DNA from: CAZJYI01 sp964550025 | GTDB taxonomy: Bacteria; Verrucomicrobiota; Kiritimatiellia; UBA8416; CAYOBW01 | Assembly: GCA_964550025.1 (NCBI GenBank) | Contig: CAZJYI010000024.1 | Span: 33,501-97,500, forward strand | Direction of reading: 5' to 3' | Length of the DNA stretch: 64,000 nt | In this document: in pieces, positions 25,880 to 35,425 of the stretch | How positions within the stretch are numbered: position 1 is the stretch's first letter | How the letters are laid out: every line of letters begins with the position of its first letter | The notes under the pieces: model-generated | Databases searched by the model: none | The model's input: the letters and a program-made list of their open reading frames with translations, nothing else | Told to the model about the DNA's origin: nothing | Made by a program: the position numbers and the translations under genes

Positions 25880-26896
25880 TCAATCCTCCCACAGCGGGTC
25901 GAAGAGCTGGACCTCCTCCTGCTTCGCGGGAGGCGGCCGCGTGTTCCGCGGCTGGAGCAGCTGCCTCTGCAGTTGGGAAAGCGCCCGAATCATGGCGAGG
26001 TCGGGCTCGGTCAGACCGGCGTCTGCATAGTCGACCCCAAAGGCAGGCAGCCAGACTTCGCCGGCCGGCTTGTACCCCAGTTCGCCGACCAGGGCGCGTT
26101 CCATGTTGTCCATGTGGCCCGCACCGTAGAAGAGCGCGATGGAAGACGGGGTGTCGGGCCGGGTGAGGACTTCCTTCAGATCGGCCATCACGATGCGATT
26201 GCGGTCCTCGATCAGGACTCTCATCAACCGCTCCATGTCGGGCCCGAGCGAACGGATCTGCGACAGGTCGCCTTTCAGCCCGCCCATCGTCTCGATGAGC
26301 ATCACCTTCGCCAGCGCACAGATCTTCGGGTTGGTACCGAGGACCCCGAGAACGCTCTTGAGCATCGTGCCGATCGAGGCTTCCCCGCTGAGCAGTCCCA
26401 TGATCTCATCCTCGTCGGCGCTTCCCTCCCCCGTCCCCCCCATCAATCGTCCAAGATCATCCGGTGACATGTCGCTGTTGACAAAGTGCTTCCGATCGTA
26501 GTTGACGGCATCGAGCTGGAACACGAGACCGAGCACCTCGGCCAGCGTTGCCTGGATGTCCTGCAGACCGCCACCGTCCTCGCCGGCACCCTCAGCCACC
26601 TGGGACGTGTTCTCCCCGGTCACCGGGCCTCCAACGCCTTCGTAGAGAACGAGATCCCTCTCGTCGAGGTGCTTCTGCAGAGCCTTGTAGTAGTCGGGGC
26701 TACCGACGTGCGCAACGCCACTGAGCCAGACCTCCGGCCCTTCCCCGTCGACGGGCACAAACCGCCGCAGCGCGATTTCCAGTTGCACGGCATTCGTCGA
26801 CGGTCGCGCCACGCGCAGGTAGCTGGCGGGCTGCGCATCCACACCCCACGAGAGGGTGGGCAGGAAGAACAGTGCGGAAAGCAGTAGTCTGATCAT
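25880..26896 (-). CDS. TraB/GumN-like exported protein
   Basis: 338 residues; AGGAACA precedes the ATG. A signal peptide covers residues 1-21 (MIRLLLSALFFLPTLSWG). The mature part begins with the TraB/PrgY/GumN (TIKI-type) signature: a beta-strand ending VWLSGVAHVGS (conserved His and Gly), a helix, and RDLVLYEGVGG (conserved Glu). The C-terminal signature is IALFYGAGHMDNMERAL, with the second conserved His. These residues form the proposed metal-dependent protease site of the family. The stop lies 96 bp from the pseudokinase gene; the start lies 20 bp after ftsW, so it is likely the last gene of the dcw transcript. Confidence 0.75.
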   Translation of the reverse strand: MIRLLLSALFFLPTLSWGVDAQPASYLRVARPSTNAVQLEIALRRFVPVDGEGPEVWLSGVAHVGSPDYYKALQKHLDERDLVLYEGVGGPVTGENTSQVAEGAGEDGGGLQDIQATLAEVLGLVFQLDAVNYDRKHFVNSDMSPDDLGRLMGGTGEGSADEDEIMGLLSGEASIGTMLKSVLGVLGTNPKICALAKVMLIETMGGLKGDLSQIRSLGPDMERLMRVLIEDRNRIVMADLKEVLTRPDTPSSIALFYGAGHMDNMERALVGELGYKPAGEVWLPAFGVDYADAGLTEPDLAMIRALSQLQRQLLQPRNTRPPPAKQEEVQLFDPLWED

Positions 26897-26916
26897 GTCT
26901 TGTTCCTATCTCCGCG

Positions 26917-28059
26917 TCAGAATCGATGTGCGCGATCCTTGATGACGCGGGTGTGCTTGTCCTGGTACTCGGGGCCGACGTGCCGGGCGACGTTGAGGAG
27001 CACTCCGAGGCAGGCCATGCTGACAACCATGCTCGAGCCCCCATAGCTGATAAAGGGCAGCGGGAGGCCCTTGGTAGGAAGACAGCCCGCAACGACGCCA
27101 ATATTGATGACGGCCTGCATCACGATCAGCGACGTGATTCCGAAGGCCAGAAGCCGTCCGAAAGCATCTTTGGCCCGTGCAGCGATGAGAAAACCACAGA
27201 CGAGGAAGATGAGAAACAGGACCACAACGCCCCCCGTGGCGAAGAAGCCAAGCTCTTCCCCGATAATGGCAAAGATGAAGTCGGTGTGGGCTTCGGGCAG
27301 GTAGAACTGTTTCTGCATGCTGGCGCCTAGTCCCACGCCGGTTGCCCCCCCGGTCACGAATGCCACCTTGGACTGGGCGAGCTGGTGCGCGGCGGCTGGG
27401 TGTTTCTCGGGCATGATGAAAGCAACGATACGTCCGAGACGTACGGGATTGCGCATGACCGCAAGCACAAAACCGCTCAGGCCGATGACTCCCGTCACGA
27501 GGAGATGCGCGAAGCGCGTGCCGCCGGCAAACAGGATCAACATGCCTACGGCGGCCGTGAGAGCGGTCGCGCCGAAATCGGGTTCGAGGATGAGTAGCCC
27601 CAGGATGATCCCGAGCCCGGCCATAGGGAAGAGCAGCCCCCAGGTAAAGGTCCCCGCGTGGCGGCGCATACGCGCCATCCAGGCCGACAGCACGATGATC
27701 ATGGCAAGCTTGACGAATTCCGACGGCTGCACCGTCAACGGCCCCAACCGCAGCCAACGGTAGCTGCCCCCCGCGTTGTGCCCGATGCCGGGAACGAAGA
27801 CCAGGCTGAGCGCGATGACGGAAACAACGGCCAGGGCACCGACGAAAAAGTCGTCCTGCCAGCGGTGGTAGTCGAAGCGCGCAGTGAACACGAGCGCGGC
27901 CAGCGCCACGAGAATCCACATGCTCTGCCGTTTCAAGAAGTAGTGCGCATCGTCGAAGCTTGCCGCGCCACGCACCGTGCTCGTGCTGGCGAGCATAACG
28001 AGCCCGAGGGCAAGCAACATGACGACAACGACGACCAACGTCCTCGTAGTCTTCGGCAT
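26917..28059 (-). CDS. ftsW: Lipid II polymerase/flippase-family division protein FtsW
   Basis: About 380 residues from the ATG at 28059; the frame extends to 28149, but MPKTTRTLVVVVVMLL is the natural cytoplasmic start ahead of the first helix. SEDS-family polytopic membrane protein with about ten helices. Family signatures include GPLTVQPSEFVKLAMI (the PSE motif), a Glu/Asp-containing periplasmic loop with LPEAHTDFIFAIIGEELGF, and PLPFISYGGSSM near the C-terminus. With FtsI (33683-35425) it forms the septal peptidoglycan glycosyltransferase/transpeptidase pair. Position in the dcw cluster favours FtsW over RodA. It lies 132 bp after the LysM lipoprotein gene. Confidence 0.93.
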   Translation of the reverse strand: MPKTTRTLVVVVVMLLALGLVMLASTSTVRGAASFDDAHYFLKRQSMWILVALAALVFTARFDYHRWQDDFFVGALAVVSVIALSLVFVPGIGHNAGGSYRWLRLGPLTVQPSEFVKLAMIIVLSAWMARMRRHAGTFTWGLLFPMAGLGIILGLLILEPDFGATALTAAVGMLILFAGGTRFAHLLVTGVIGLSGFVLAVMRNPVRLGRIVAFIMPEKHPAAAHQLAQSKVAFVTGGATGVGLGASMQKQFYLPEAHTDFIFAIIGEELGFFATGGVVVLFLIFLVCGFLIAARAKDAFGRLLAFGITSLIVMQAVINIGVVAGCLPTKGLPLPFISYGGSSMVVSMACLGVLLNVARHVGPEYQDKHTRVIKDRAHRF

Positions 28060-28191
28060 GACCTGGCCTGAAACCTGACACCTACCCGGCCGTGTACGCT
28101 CGAAACCTACTCTCTCCGACAGCCGCGGGAGAGCACGTTTTAAGAGCAAACGCCGGAGCAGGTGTCGAGTCTCGCTCCTGAGTTGTTCAGG

Positions 28192-29118
28192 CTATTCGGC
28201 CATCGGAATCTTGAGAACCACGCCGGGCTGGAGCTTGGTGTCCGTCAGCCCGTTCAGTTCCTTCAGTTCCGAGAGGCTCACGTTCCACCACAATGCGACG
28301 GAGTAGAGGTCCTCACCTTCCTTCACGGTATGCGTCTGCCCTTTCCAGCCCGTGAGGTCGGGGATAGGCGCCGGGGCGGGGGCGGGTGTCGGCGCGGGGG
28401 CCGGGTCGGGCGGGGCCGACACATCCGACACCGGCGGCACGGCGGGAGGCGGCGCCGCGGCCTCGACGGGCGCCGTATCCAGTTCAACGGCCGGGACCTC
28501 GGGCGCCGGAACACCGGTCGCTTCCGGTTCCGTGGCTTTCGCCCCGGGAATCTTGAGCTCCTGCCCCACTCGGATGAGATCGCTCGTAAGGCCGTTGGCC
28601 TGCCTGATCGCCTTGACGGACGACCCCATGCGTTGCGCAATCACGGAGAGGCTGTCGCCGGCCTTCACCACGTAGGTTTCGTCCGCGCCGGCGGCAACGA
28701 CCTTCGGCCGCGACGAGACCCTGGGGCGCGGATGGGCATCAACGTCAATCGTGCCGGGCAGGACGAGGCGCTGACCTGCGCGAATCACGTTCGGGTTGCT
28801 CAGGTGGTTGAGCGCAAGGATGTCGCTCACACTGAGACTGAAACGCTGCGCGATTCCGGACAGGGTGTCGCCGCGCCCCACGACGTAGATCGTTGTCTCA
28901 GCCACTTCCCACGAGCGAGCGTCCGGGATCCGCGCCTCCTTCGGAACGATAGGCGTAAGGGTGGGAGGCGGGGTCGTGACAACGCTCTCCGGCATCACGG
29001 GCTCGGGCGGCGGACCTTCAGGCCCCACCACGGTCCCACAGCCCTGGATCAACATGACCGACCCCACGGCCAGCGCGTGCACGGCCACCACGATAGCGAC
29101 AACCAACGGTGTTCTCAT
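28192..29118 (-). CDS. Lipoprotein with three LysM domains
   Basis: 308 residues. The ATG at 29118 lies one base after the murD stop, and GAGGAG at the end of murD serves as its ribosome-binding site. An upstream extension of the frame overlaps murD and is rejected. An uncleaved-looking hydrophobic start ends in a lipobox-like LIQGC (C27). LysM domains occupy about residues 77-122 (YVVGRGDTLSGIAQ...), 145-190 (YVVKAGDSLSVIAQ...) and 260-308 (HTVKEGEDLYSVAL...), the last two divided by a Pro/Ala/Val-rich linker. LysM binds N-acetylglucosamine chains of peptidoglycan. No catalytic domain, so it is an anchor or scaffold, and its location between murD and ftsW suggests a role at the division site. 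Confidence 0.85.
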   Translation of the reverse strand: MRTPLVVAIVVAVHALAVGSVMLIQGCGTVVGPEGPPPEPVMPESVVTTPPPTLTPIVPKEARIPDARSWEVAETTIYVVGRGDTLSGIAQRFSLSVSDILALNHLSNPNVIRAGQRLVLPGTIDVDAHPRPRVSSRPKVVAAGADETYVVKAGDSLSVIAQRMGSSVKAIRQANGLTSDLIRVGQELKIPGAKATEPEATGVPAPEVPAVELDTAPVEAAAPPPAVPPVSDVSAPPDPAPAPTPAPAPAPIPDLTGWKGQTHTVKEGEDLYSVALWWNVSLSELKELNGLTDTKLQPGVVLKIPMAE

Positions 29119-29119
29119 C

Positions 29120-30487
29120 TCATATCTCCTCAGCAAGTAATTGTACAAGTTGCTCAAAATGCTCTCCTCGTTCACGGTAGTTCTTGAACTGGTCGAAACT
29201 GGCGCAGCCGGGGGCCAGCAGTACACAATCGCCTTCCGCGGCGTCCTTCCAGGCTTCCGCGACGGCATTCTCCAGCGTCCCGCATCTATGGCACGCCACG
29301 CAGTCCCCCCACTCCTCCTCCATCAACAGAGTTCCTGCCCCGATAAGATAGACCGTTGTTCCCGCCTTGGCCAGCACTTCTTTCACCCATGTCAGGTCCT
29401 TCTCTTTCAGCAGGCCCCCGGCAATCAGCCGTACCGGGCCCCGCATGGTGCGCACCGCGGCTGCGAGCGCCGCCATGTTTGTCGCTTTGGAGTCGTCAAC
29501 AAAGCTGACGCCCCCTATTGTCGCCACGTGTTGCAGACGGTGGGAAAGCGGCTTGAAGCCGCGGATCGCCTCCTCCGCGACACCGGCAGACACCCCGCAC
29601 GCATCCAGCGCGGCAACGGCCGCTGCGGCGCCCGTCCCCCACGCCGGGTTGTCAAACAACGTGCCGTCAACATCGACGGTTCGCCGGCGGTCCCGCACTA
29701 CCCCGGTAATGCGCCCCGACACGTATACCCAATCGGCCGCCCCGTCGATGCCAAACGTCGTCCAGGACGGCCTCCCGGACGTTTCCCGCGACACCTCGGA
29801 AAGCAGCGTCGTTTCGATGACCCCGGTATGCGACGCCGTCATCCGGTCGAACAGCCGGGCTTTCAGTTGGCGATAGGTGTCGATGTCGCCGTGCCGGTCC
29901 AGGTGATCAGGCTGCACGTTCAGCAACACGCCAACGCGGGGACAGAACGTGCGAACCCTTTCCAGTTGGAACGAGCTCACCTCGACCACGAGCCAGTCCA
30001 GCCCGTCGCTCTGCCCGGCCAGCGAACTCAGCGGGGGGCCGTAGTTGCCGCAGGCCTCCGCCTTCATACCCGTCCGTTGCATCGCATCACGACACAGTTT
30101 CACGATCGTGCTCTTTCCATTCGTCCCGGTCACGGCCAGCATCGGGCACCGCGCCCGGCTGCCCCCGAGCTCAAGCTCCGAGATCACCGCAACACCGCGC
30201 CCCTCAAGCCGACGAACCCACTCGGAGTCGCACGCAATACCGGGGCTCAGAACGGCAACATCGAAGTCTGCCGCCGGCAGTTCATTGCAGCCGGTTGCCA
30301 CCGACGCCCCTTCGCGCGACAGCTCTCCCGCGGCCCTCCGGACCGCTTCCGTGTCTGCGGCATCAAGGCAGTGTACCGCCGTCCCTTCCGCGAGCAACAG
30401 TCGTGCCGCGGCGATGCCGCTCGTACCCAGTCCAAGGACGAGGGCCGTCCGGAAGGGCTGCAACGCAGCCGTCTGTACCCCGGACAT
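29120..30487 (-). CDS. murD: UDP-N-acetylmuramoylalanine-D-glutamate ligase
   Basis: About 455 residues from the ATG at 30487, chosen because GGAGGGAGA lies upstream; a longer frame to 30547 lacks such a site. N-terminal Rossmann-like UDP-binding part (TALVLGLGTSGIAAARLL), ATP-binding loop MLAVTGTNGKST near residue 120, LLNVQPDHLDRHGD, and the C-terminal ligase domain with FVDDSKATNMAAL and LIAGG. It adds D-Glu to UDP-MurNAc-L-Ala. In most dcw clusters mraY precedes murD; here the 317-bp gap upstream holds only a possible short ORF. Confidence 0.93.
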   Translation of the reverse strand: MSGVQTAALQPFRTALVLGLGTSGIAAARLLLAEGTAVHCLDAADTEAVRRAAGELSREGASVATGCNELPAADFDVAVLSPGIACDSEWVRRLEGRGVAVISELELGGSRARCPMLAVTGTNGKSTIVKLCRDAMQRTGMKAEACGNYGPPLSSLAGQSDGLDWLVVEVSSFQLERVRTFCPRVGVLLNVQPDHLDRHGDIDTYRQLKARLFDRMTASHTGVIETTLLSEVSRETSGRPSWTTFGIDGAADWVYVSGRITGVVRDRRRTVDVDGTLFDNPAWGTGAAAAVAALDACGVSAGVAEEAIRGFKPLSHRLQHVATIGGVSFVDDSKATNMAALAAAVRTMRGPVRLIAGGLLKEKDLTWVKEVLAKAGTTVYLIGAGTLLMEEEWGDCVACHRCGTLENAVAEAWKDAAEGDCVLLAPGCASFDQFKNYRERGEHFEQLVQLLAEEI

Positions 30488-30531
30488 CCGTGCGTCTCCC
30501 TCCGGCTGAACGCGCGTCAGCCTGTTGCGCC

Positions 30532-30723
30532 TCACTCTTCGCCCCACAGCATCAACGGCGGGGGGTCGCCATTGGGACCCACCCCAGCCACGGGGCGAAG
30601 GGGTCGGCGCCTGGTCGGAGTCGCCTTGCCGGCTGCCGTCTGCCTCAGCGGCACCGACGCGGACCTTCCGGCTGATGGACGTGTCCGCTTGCTCTCCAGC
30701 GGGGATTCAGCGATATCAACCAT
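30532..30723 (-). CDS. Possible small basic protein in the murF-murD gap
   Basis: A 63-residue frame starting at an ATG preceded by GGGGAAGAGA and ending 45 bp before murD. It is Arg/Pro-rich (SKRTRPSAGRSASVPL), with no recognised motif. Low confidence: GC-rich gaps produce such frames by chance, and overlapping frames on the other strand are longer. It is listed because the 317-bp gap occupies the usual place of mraY. Confidence 0.2.
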   Translation of the reverse strand: MVDIAESPLESKRTRPSAGRSASVPLRQTAAGKATPTRRRPLRPVAGVGPNGDPPPLMLWGEE

Positions 30724-30804
30724 TTCTCTTCCCCAACCTTGACCCGACACGGCCGAGTCCATCGGCCATCCATCGTCGGTCGCAAACGACCGACGTCCAA
30801 CGTC

Positions 30805-32214
30805 TCATACACTCGAATCGTCCTGCGGCTCCGGCGGCCGTTCCTCCCGCAAGCTGACGGCGATCTCCTCGAGTCGCATGCCGCGCGACCCCTTCAACAA
30901 CACCGTATCGCCGGGCGACACAAGCCGTCCCAGGAGCTGTGCGGCCTCCGCGTTCTCTCGACAGGTGTGGATGCGCGAGCTGTCGAACCCGGCAGCCCCG
31001 GCAGCCTCGGCAATCCGTTCTGCCAGTTCACCCACCGTCACGATCCCACCCCACTCCCCCTGCGCCAGATGCCGTCCCAGCGCGGCATGCTCCGCGTCGG
31101 CCCCTTCCCCAAGCTCCAGCATGTCGGCAAGCACCAGCCATTTCGCCCCGGGAATGTCGAGTTCCTCAAAGGTCGCCACGGCCGCGCGCATGCCGAGGGG
31201 ATTGGCGTTGTACGCGTCGTTGATGACGGTGATATCCCCCAGGTTCTGCTCTTCCCACCGCATCGGCATGCCGCGGAACGACTCGAGGGCCACGCGGATG
31301 TCGGGCCAATCCAGCCCCGCCGCGCGCCCCACGGCAACGGCCTGCAGCGCGTTGGCCATGTTGTGCGCACCCGGCACGGGCAGGCTCAGCCGACACGTAT
31401 CCCCAGTGACCTTCTCTTCGACCAGGAACGTCCCCGCCGCGGCGTCTTCTACCCGCCCCACGAAATCTGCGTCATCCCGAAAGGAAACGGTGACAATACT
31501 GCATCCCGCGGCATTCGACAGCGTGTCGAAGAACCCTCCATCGCGATTCAGAACGACCCTGCCGTCAGACGGCAGCGAGCGAGGCAACTCGGCCTTTTCT
31601 TCGGCTATGGCGCCAACGGAGTCGAAAAACTCGATGTGGACGGGGCCCACGTTGGTCACGATGCCCCAGTCAGGTTCGAGGACACGGCACAGTTCGGCGG
31701 TTTCGCCCGGGTGGTTCATGCCGACCTCGAACACGCCGTAGCGGGTATCGGCCTCCATCCTCAACAGGCTGAGCGGCAATCCAATATCGTTGTTCCAGTT
31801 CCCGACAGTATGCCCCGTCAAGCCGCGCCGCGAAAGCACGGCGGCAGCCATCTCCTTGACGGTGGATTTGCCGGCACTTCCGGTGACCCCCACGACGAGG
31901 GGTGCGAGCCTACGACGATAGGCGGCGGCCATGAACTTGAGGGCTTCGCCGGTGTCATCAACAAACAGGAGCGGCCTGTCGGGGGAACCGGAGAGCCCGC
32001 AGTCTCCATTGACGACGGCCCCGGCGGCGCCCCTGTGAAACGCTTCCTCCACGAACGCGTGACCGTCAAAACGCTCGCCCTTGATGGCCACGTACAGGTT
32101 GTCCCTCAGCAGACAGCGGGTGTTGTTGCACACACCCTCGATCCGCACCGGCAGACCGGGACTCCACTGTCCCCCGCTCCATTCGGCAAGCTCCTGTGCT
32201 GCAAAAGCCGGCAT
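30805..32214 (-). CDS. murF: UDP-N-acetylmuramoyl-tripeptide-D-alanyl-D-alanine ligase
   Basis: About 469 residues. The ATG at 32214 overlaps the murE stop by one base (TGATG); a TTG one codon earlier is the alternative. N-terminal UDP-substrate domain (CNNTRCLLRDNLYVAIKGERFDGHAFVEEA), ATP loop VGVTGSAGKSTVKEM near residue 110, a central domain with EVGMNHPGE, and the C-terminal domain with VINDAYNANPLGMRAAV. The normal P-loop of this family is GTxGKT/S; here it is GSAGKST. It adds D-Ala-D-Ala to complete UDP-MurNAc-pentapeptide. Confidence 0.93.
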   Translation of the reverse strand: MPAFAAQELAEWSGGQWSPGLPVRIEGVCNNTRCLLRDNLYVAIKGERFDGHAFVEEAFHRGAAGAVVNGDCGLSGSPDRPLLFVDDTGEALKFMAAAYRRRLAPLVVGVTGSAGKSTVKEMAAAVLSRRGLTGHTVGNWNNDIGLPLSLLRMEADTRYGVFEVGMNHPGETAELCRVLEPDWGIVTNVGPVHIEFFDSVGAIAEEKAELPRSLPSDGRVVLNRDGGFFDTLSNAAGCSIVTVSFRDDADFVGRVEDAAAGTFLVEEKVTGDTCRLSLPVPGAHNMANALQAVAVGRAAGLDWPDIRVALESFRGMPMRWEEQNLGDITVINDAYNANPLGMRAAVATFEELDIPGAKWLVLADMLELGEGADAEHAALGRHLAQGEWGGIVTVGELAERIAEAAGAAGFDSSRIHTCRENAEAAQLLGRLVSPGDTVLLKGSRGMRLEEIAVSLREERPPEPQDDSSV

Positions 32215-33686
32215 CAATCCACCTCGTCAAGCAAAGCGCAGACCACCTGTCTATCGTCAAACGGCACCGTCGTGTTGGCGAACTCCTGGAAGCGTTCGTG
32301 CCCCTTGCCTGCTATCAGCACAACGTCCCCCGGCTTCGCAAGCTGCAGGGCGCAACGAATAGCTTCCTTCCGATCCACAACCGTTTCAAACGCGCTATGG
32401 GTGTTGAGTCCGGGGCGGATATCGCCAATGATGGATTCCGGATCCTCGGTCCGCGGGTTGTCCGACGTCAGAACAACGTAGTCGGCATGTTCCGCGGCGG
32501 CACGCCCCATGGCGGGGCGCTTCGTCCTGTCACGATCGCCGCCACAGCCGAACACGACGATCAGGCGCCCTTGCGTCAGGGGTTTCAGTGCCCGCAGTAC
32601 ATTGGCCAGTGCATCGTCGGTGTGCGCATAGTCGACGAACACCTCGAAACCACGTTGCGTCTGCACGGCCTCCAGGCGTCCGGGAACAGCCGTCACTTTG
32701 GGCAGCGTCGCCGCCACGGTGTCGATGTCCACCCCAAGGCTCCCGCAAGCCGCCACGGCGGCCAGGACATTCTGCACATTGTACGCTCCCAGCAGGGGTG
32801 TCTCAACGTTGAACGCACCCCAGGGCGTTGCGACGCGAAAGCGGCTGCCACGCGCCTCGAGGTTCATGTTTTCGGCGACAATGTCCGCCGAAGAAGCCGT
32901 CCCGAACCTCAGGACCGGCACGGCGGGATCGACCAACGGCGCCAGTTTGCGGCCCCATTCGTCGTCGGTGTTGATGACGGCCGTGGCCGCTTTCTCCTGC
33001 AACGGCAACCCCGAGAAGAGGCACCGCTTGGCCTCGAAGTACTCCTCCATGGTCCGGTGATAGTCGAGGTGGTCGCGGCTGAGATTCGTAAAAACGGCAA
33101 CGTCGAATTCAATTCCGACGGTGCGCCGTTGCACGAGCGCATGCGAAGAGACCTCCATGCTGACGCTTCTGCATCCGGAGGCCACCATCTGTGACAGGAA
33201 GGCCTGCAACACCGTGGCATCCGGCGTAGTGCGACTGGCCGGTATTGTCCGCGCACCAATCTGGTACTCCACCGTGCCAATCAGCCCGGGTTCCTTTCCC
33301 GCGGCGCGGAGGATGTCGCGGGCGATGTAGGACACGCTGGTTTTGCCGTTCGTGCCGGTCACGCCGAGAACTTGCAGGTTCCGGCTCGGGTCTCCGTGAT
33401 AAGCGGTTGCCACGCGGGCCAGGGCCGCATGTGCATCTTCGACCACGGCCACGGTCGTACCACCCTTGATGCCGTCCGGAGCACTCTCTGCCACAACGGC
33501 AACGGCGCCCTTCGCCACCGCCTCCCCGATGAATGCGCTGCCGTCGTGCTGCTCGCCGGGAACGGCAATGAACAGGAAACCCGGCCTTACCTTGCGGGAA
33601 TCGCAGGCAATCCCGGCAATGTCCCGCTCGCACGTCCCTGTCTCGGCGACAGGGATGGCGGCGTCGAGCAATGTCCGGAGTTTCAT
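32214..33686 (-). CDS. murE: UDP-MurNAc-tripeptide synthetase, meso-DAP type
   Basis: 490 residues. N-terminal domain with GIACDSRKVRPGFLFIAVPG, ATP loop GVTGTNGKTSV near residue 115, the carbamylated-lysine region in the ISxE-like segment and the C-terminal substrate motif DNPRTEDP near residue 405. DNPR recognises meso-diaminopimelate rather than lysine, so the murein is predicted to be of the DAP type. The ATG overlaps the ftsI stop (ATGA), the stop overlaps the murF start. Confidence 0.95.
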   Translation of the reverse strand: MKLRTLLDAAIPVAETGTCERDIAGIACDSRKVRPGFLFIAVPGEQHDGSAFIGEAVAKGAVAVVAESAPDGIKGGTTVAVVEDAHAALARVATAYHGDPSRNLQVLGVTGTNGKTSVSYIARDILRAAGKEPGLIGTVEYQIGARTIPASRTTPDATVLQAFLSQMVASGCRSVSMEVSSHALVQRRTVGIEFDVAVFTNLSRDHLDYHRTMEEYFEAKRCLFSGLPLQEKAATAVINTDDEWGRKLAPLVDPAVPVLRFGTASSADIVAENMNLEARGSRFRVATPWGAFNVETPLLGAYNVQNVLAAVAACGSLGVDIDTVAATLPKVTAVPGRLEAVQTQRGFEVFVDYAHTDDALANVLRALKPLTQGRLIVVFGCGGDRDRTKRPAMGRAAAEHADYVVLTSDNPRTEDPESIIGDIRPGLNTHSAFETVVDRKEAIRCALQLAKPGDVVLIAGKGHERFQEFANTTVPFDDRQVVCALLDEVD

Positions 33687-35425
33687 CGCGTCCCCGCTCG
33701 GTTCACGGTCTGCCGTGCCACCCGGTACCCCGCGGGCGGAATGTTGAGATAGCGTACGGTCTGCCCCGCAATGCGACTGAACGCAGGACCCGCGACATAC
33801 CCTCCGGTATGCCTCGGTTGCGGCTCATCGACGACAACGATGGCGGCGATGCGGGGGGCCTCGGCGGGCAGAAACCCCGCGAAGGACGCCATGTAGGCTG
33901 AGTTCGAATAGCGACCGTTGACCGGCTTCTGTGCCGTGCCGGTCTTGCCGGCAACCTTGTAACCTTCAACCCGCGCCCGTTTGCCCGTCCCCCCCTCCTC
34001 GGTTACGCGAAAGAGAAGGCGTCGCATCAGCGCGGCGGTCTCGGGCTTGATGGGCCGCTGCAACACGGATGCCCGGGGCTCTACCAGAATCCCGCCCTCA
34101 CGATCCGTCACGCGTTGCACCGTGTAGGGGCGCATCAACACCCCGTCGTTGGCTATGGCGCAGAAGACACCGAGCATCTGCAGGGCCGTGACGGCGACGC
34201 CCTGCCCGATGGCGATACGGGTCGCGCTGATGCCGGACCAGTCCTTGACCTTGTGCAGGATGCCGGCTTCCTCGCCCGGGAGATCAACGCCCATTCTGCG
34301 GCCGATGTTGAAACGGCACAGGTAGTCGTAGAAACGCTCCTCTCCCAAACGCAGCGCCACCTTGGCCGCGAGGATGTTACTCGACTTCTTCAGGCCGTCG
34401 GCCGCCGTCAGCAAGCCGTACGAATGATGATCCCGCAAGGTGCGTTTTGCATAGACCCACGCACCGTGTTCACAGTGGATCTTCTCGTTTGGATTCAAAA
34501 TACCCTCGTTCAAGGCGGCCGCAAAGACGACCGCCTTGAACGTAGACCCCGGCTCATAGACATAGCCAACAGCCCTGTTCAGCCACGCCGACTTACCAAC
34601 TTCTCCAAAACTGTTGAGGTCATATCCGGGACGCGCCGCCATCGCGAGAATCCGCCCGGTCTTCACGCACTGCACAATCGACCATGCCCCTTTGGCCTTG
34701 TGCTTCGCCATGACCTCGTCAAGAGCTTGTTCGACAAAATACTGGATATTCTGGTCCACATTCAGCCAGACGTCAGCGCCTTCGATGGCAGGAATGTCAC
34801 GTTCCTCATCCCAGTAGACCTTCTGGCGAAGCGCATTGACCCGGCTCAGCCGCAACCCGGGACAACCGCGCAGGTACTCGTCGAGGTATTGCTCGACACC
34901 GGCGCTGCCCGTGCCGTTGTGATTGACGAAGCCCAGGACGTGGCACATGAAGTCTTCCTGCGGATAGTAGCGCACGATCTTGTCGCGGAAGAAGACGCCG
35001 GGAAGCTCCTGCCCCCTGACAACGTCCGCCTTCTCCTCGTGCACGGCCCGCTTGATGCACTCGTAGCGCCGCTCAGGCCGATTCAAGCGCACCGCAACTT
35101 CATCGGTGGGAAGGTCAAGCGTGTCGGCAAGACGGGTCGCTACTTCGGCCACGCACCCGTTGGAAACGATGACCTGCGGATCGGCACACACATCCTTCAC
35201 GGCCAGGTTGAGCGCGAGGATATTGCCCGGCCCGCCGCAATCGTAGATGTGCCCACGCCCGACAAGGATGGGTTCCTCAACGCGCCGTGTCTTCTCAATC
35301 TCGGCGCGGAACTTGTCGTGATTGCCGAGATGCAGAGAGGCCAGGCGAAAGCCCAGCCCGGACAACATCAGCCCAAGGAAGACGGCGGCGATAAGCAGCC
35401 GATACGTGCCTGTCCGGCTATTCAT
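33683..35425 (-). CDS. ftsI: Septal class B penicillin-binding protein (FtsI/PBP3)
   Basis: 580 residues. One N-terminal membrane anchor (residues 9-28), a pedestal domain, and a transpeptidase domain with S294-TFK (PGSTFK), S348-S-N and KTGT at 494-497. It cross-links septal peptidoglycan. No PASTA domain. The first eight bases overlap the end of the ftsL-like gene, and the stop overlaps the murE start, so four genes are translationally chained. Confidence 0.94.
   Translation of the reverse strand: MNSRTGTYRLLIAAVFLGLMLSGLGFRLASLHLGNHDKFRAEIEKTRRVEEPILVGRGHIYDCGGPGNILALNLAVKDVCADPQVIVSNGCVAEVATRLADTLDLPTDEVAVRLNRPERRYECIKRAVHEEKADVVRGQELPGVFFRDKIVRYYPQEDFMCHVLGFVNHNGTGSAGVEQYLDEYLRGCPGLRLSRVNALRQKVYWDEERDIPAIEGADVWLNVDQNIQYFVEQALDEVMAKHKAKGAWSIVQCVKTGRILAMAARPGYDLNSFGEVGKSAWLNRAVGYVYEPGSTFKAVVFAAALNEGILNPNEKIHCEHGAWVYAKRTLRDHHSYGLLTAADGLKKSSNILAAKVALRLGEERFYDYLCRFNIGRRMGVDLPGEEAGILHKVKDWSGISATRIAIGQGVAVTALQMLGVFCAIANDGVLMRPYTVQRVTDREGGILVEPRASVLQRPIKPETAALMRRLLFRVTEEGGTGKRARVEGYKVAGKTGTAQKPVNGRYSNSAYMASFAGFLPAEAPRIAAIVVVDEPQPRHTGGYVAGPAFSRIAGQTVRYLNIPPAGYRVARQTVNRAGTR

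Noticed and set aside
24029..26467. Open frame of 812 codons on the plus strand across the pseudokinase and TraB-like genes
   Set aside because: Antisense to two genes with clear domain signatures; composition is Arg/Gly/Pro-rich and low in hydrophobic order, as expected from GC-rich third positions read backwards.
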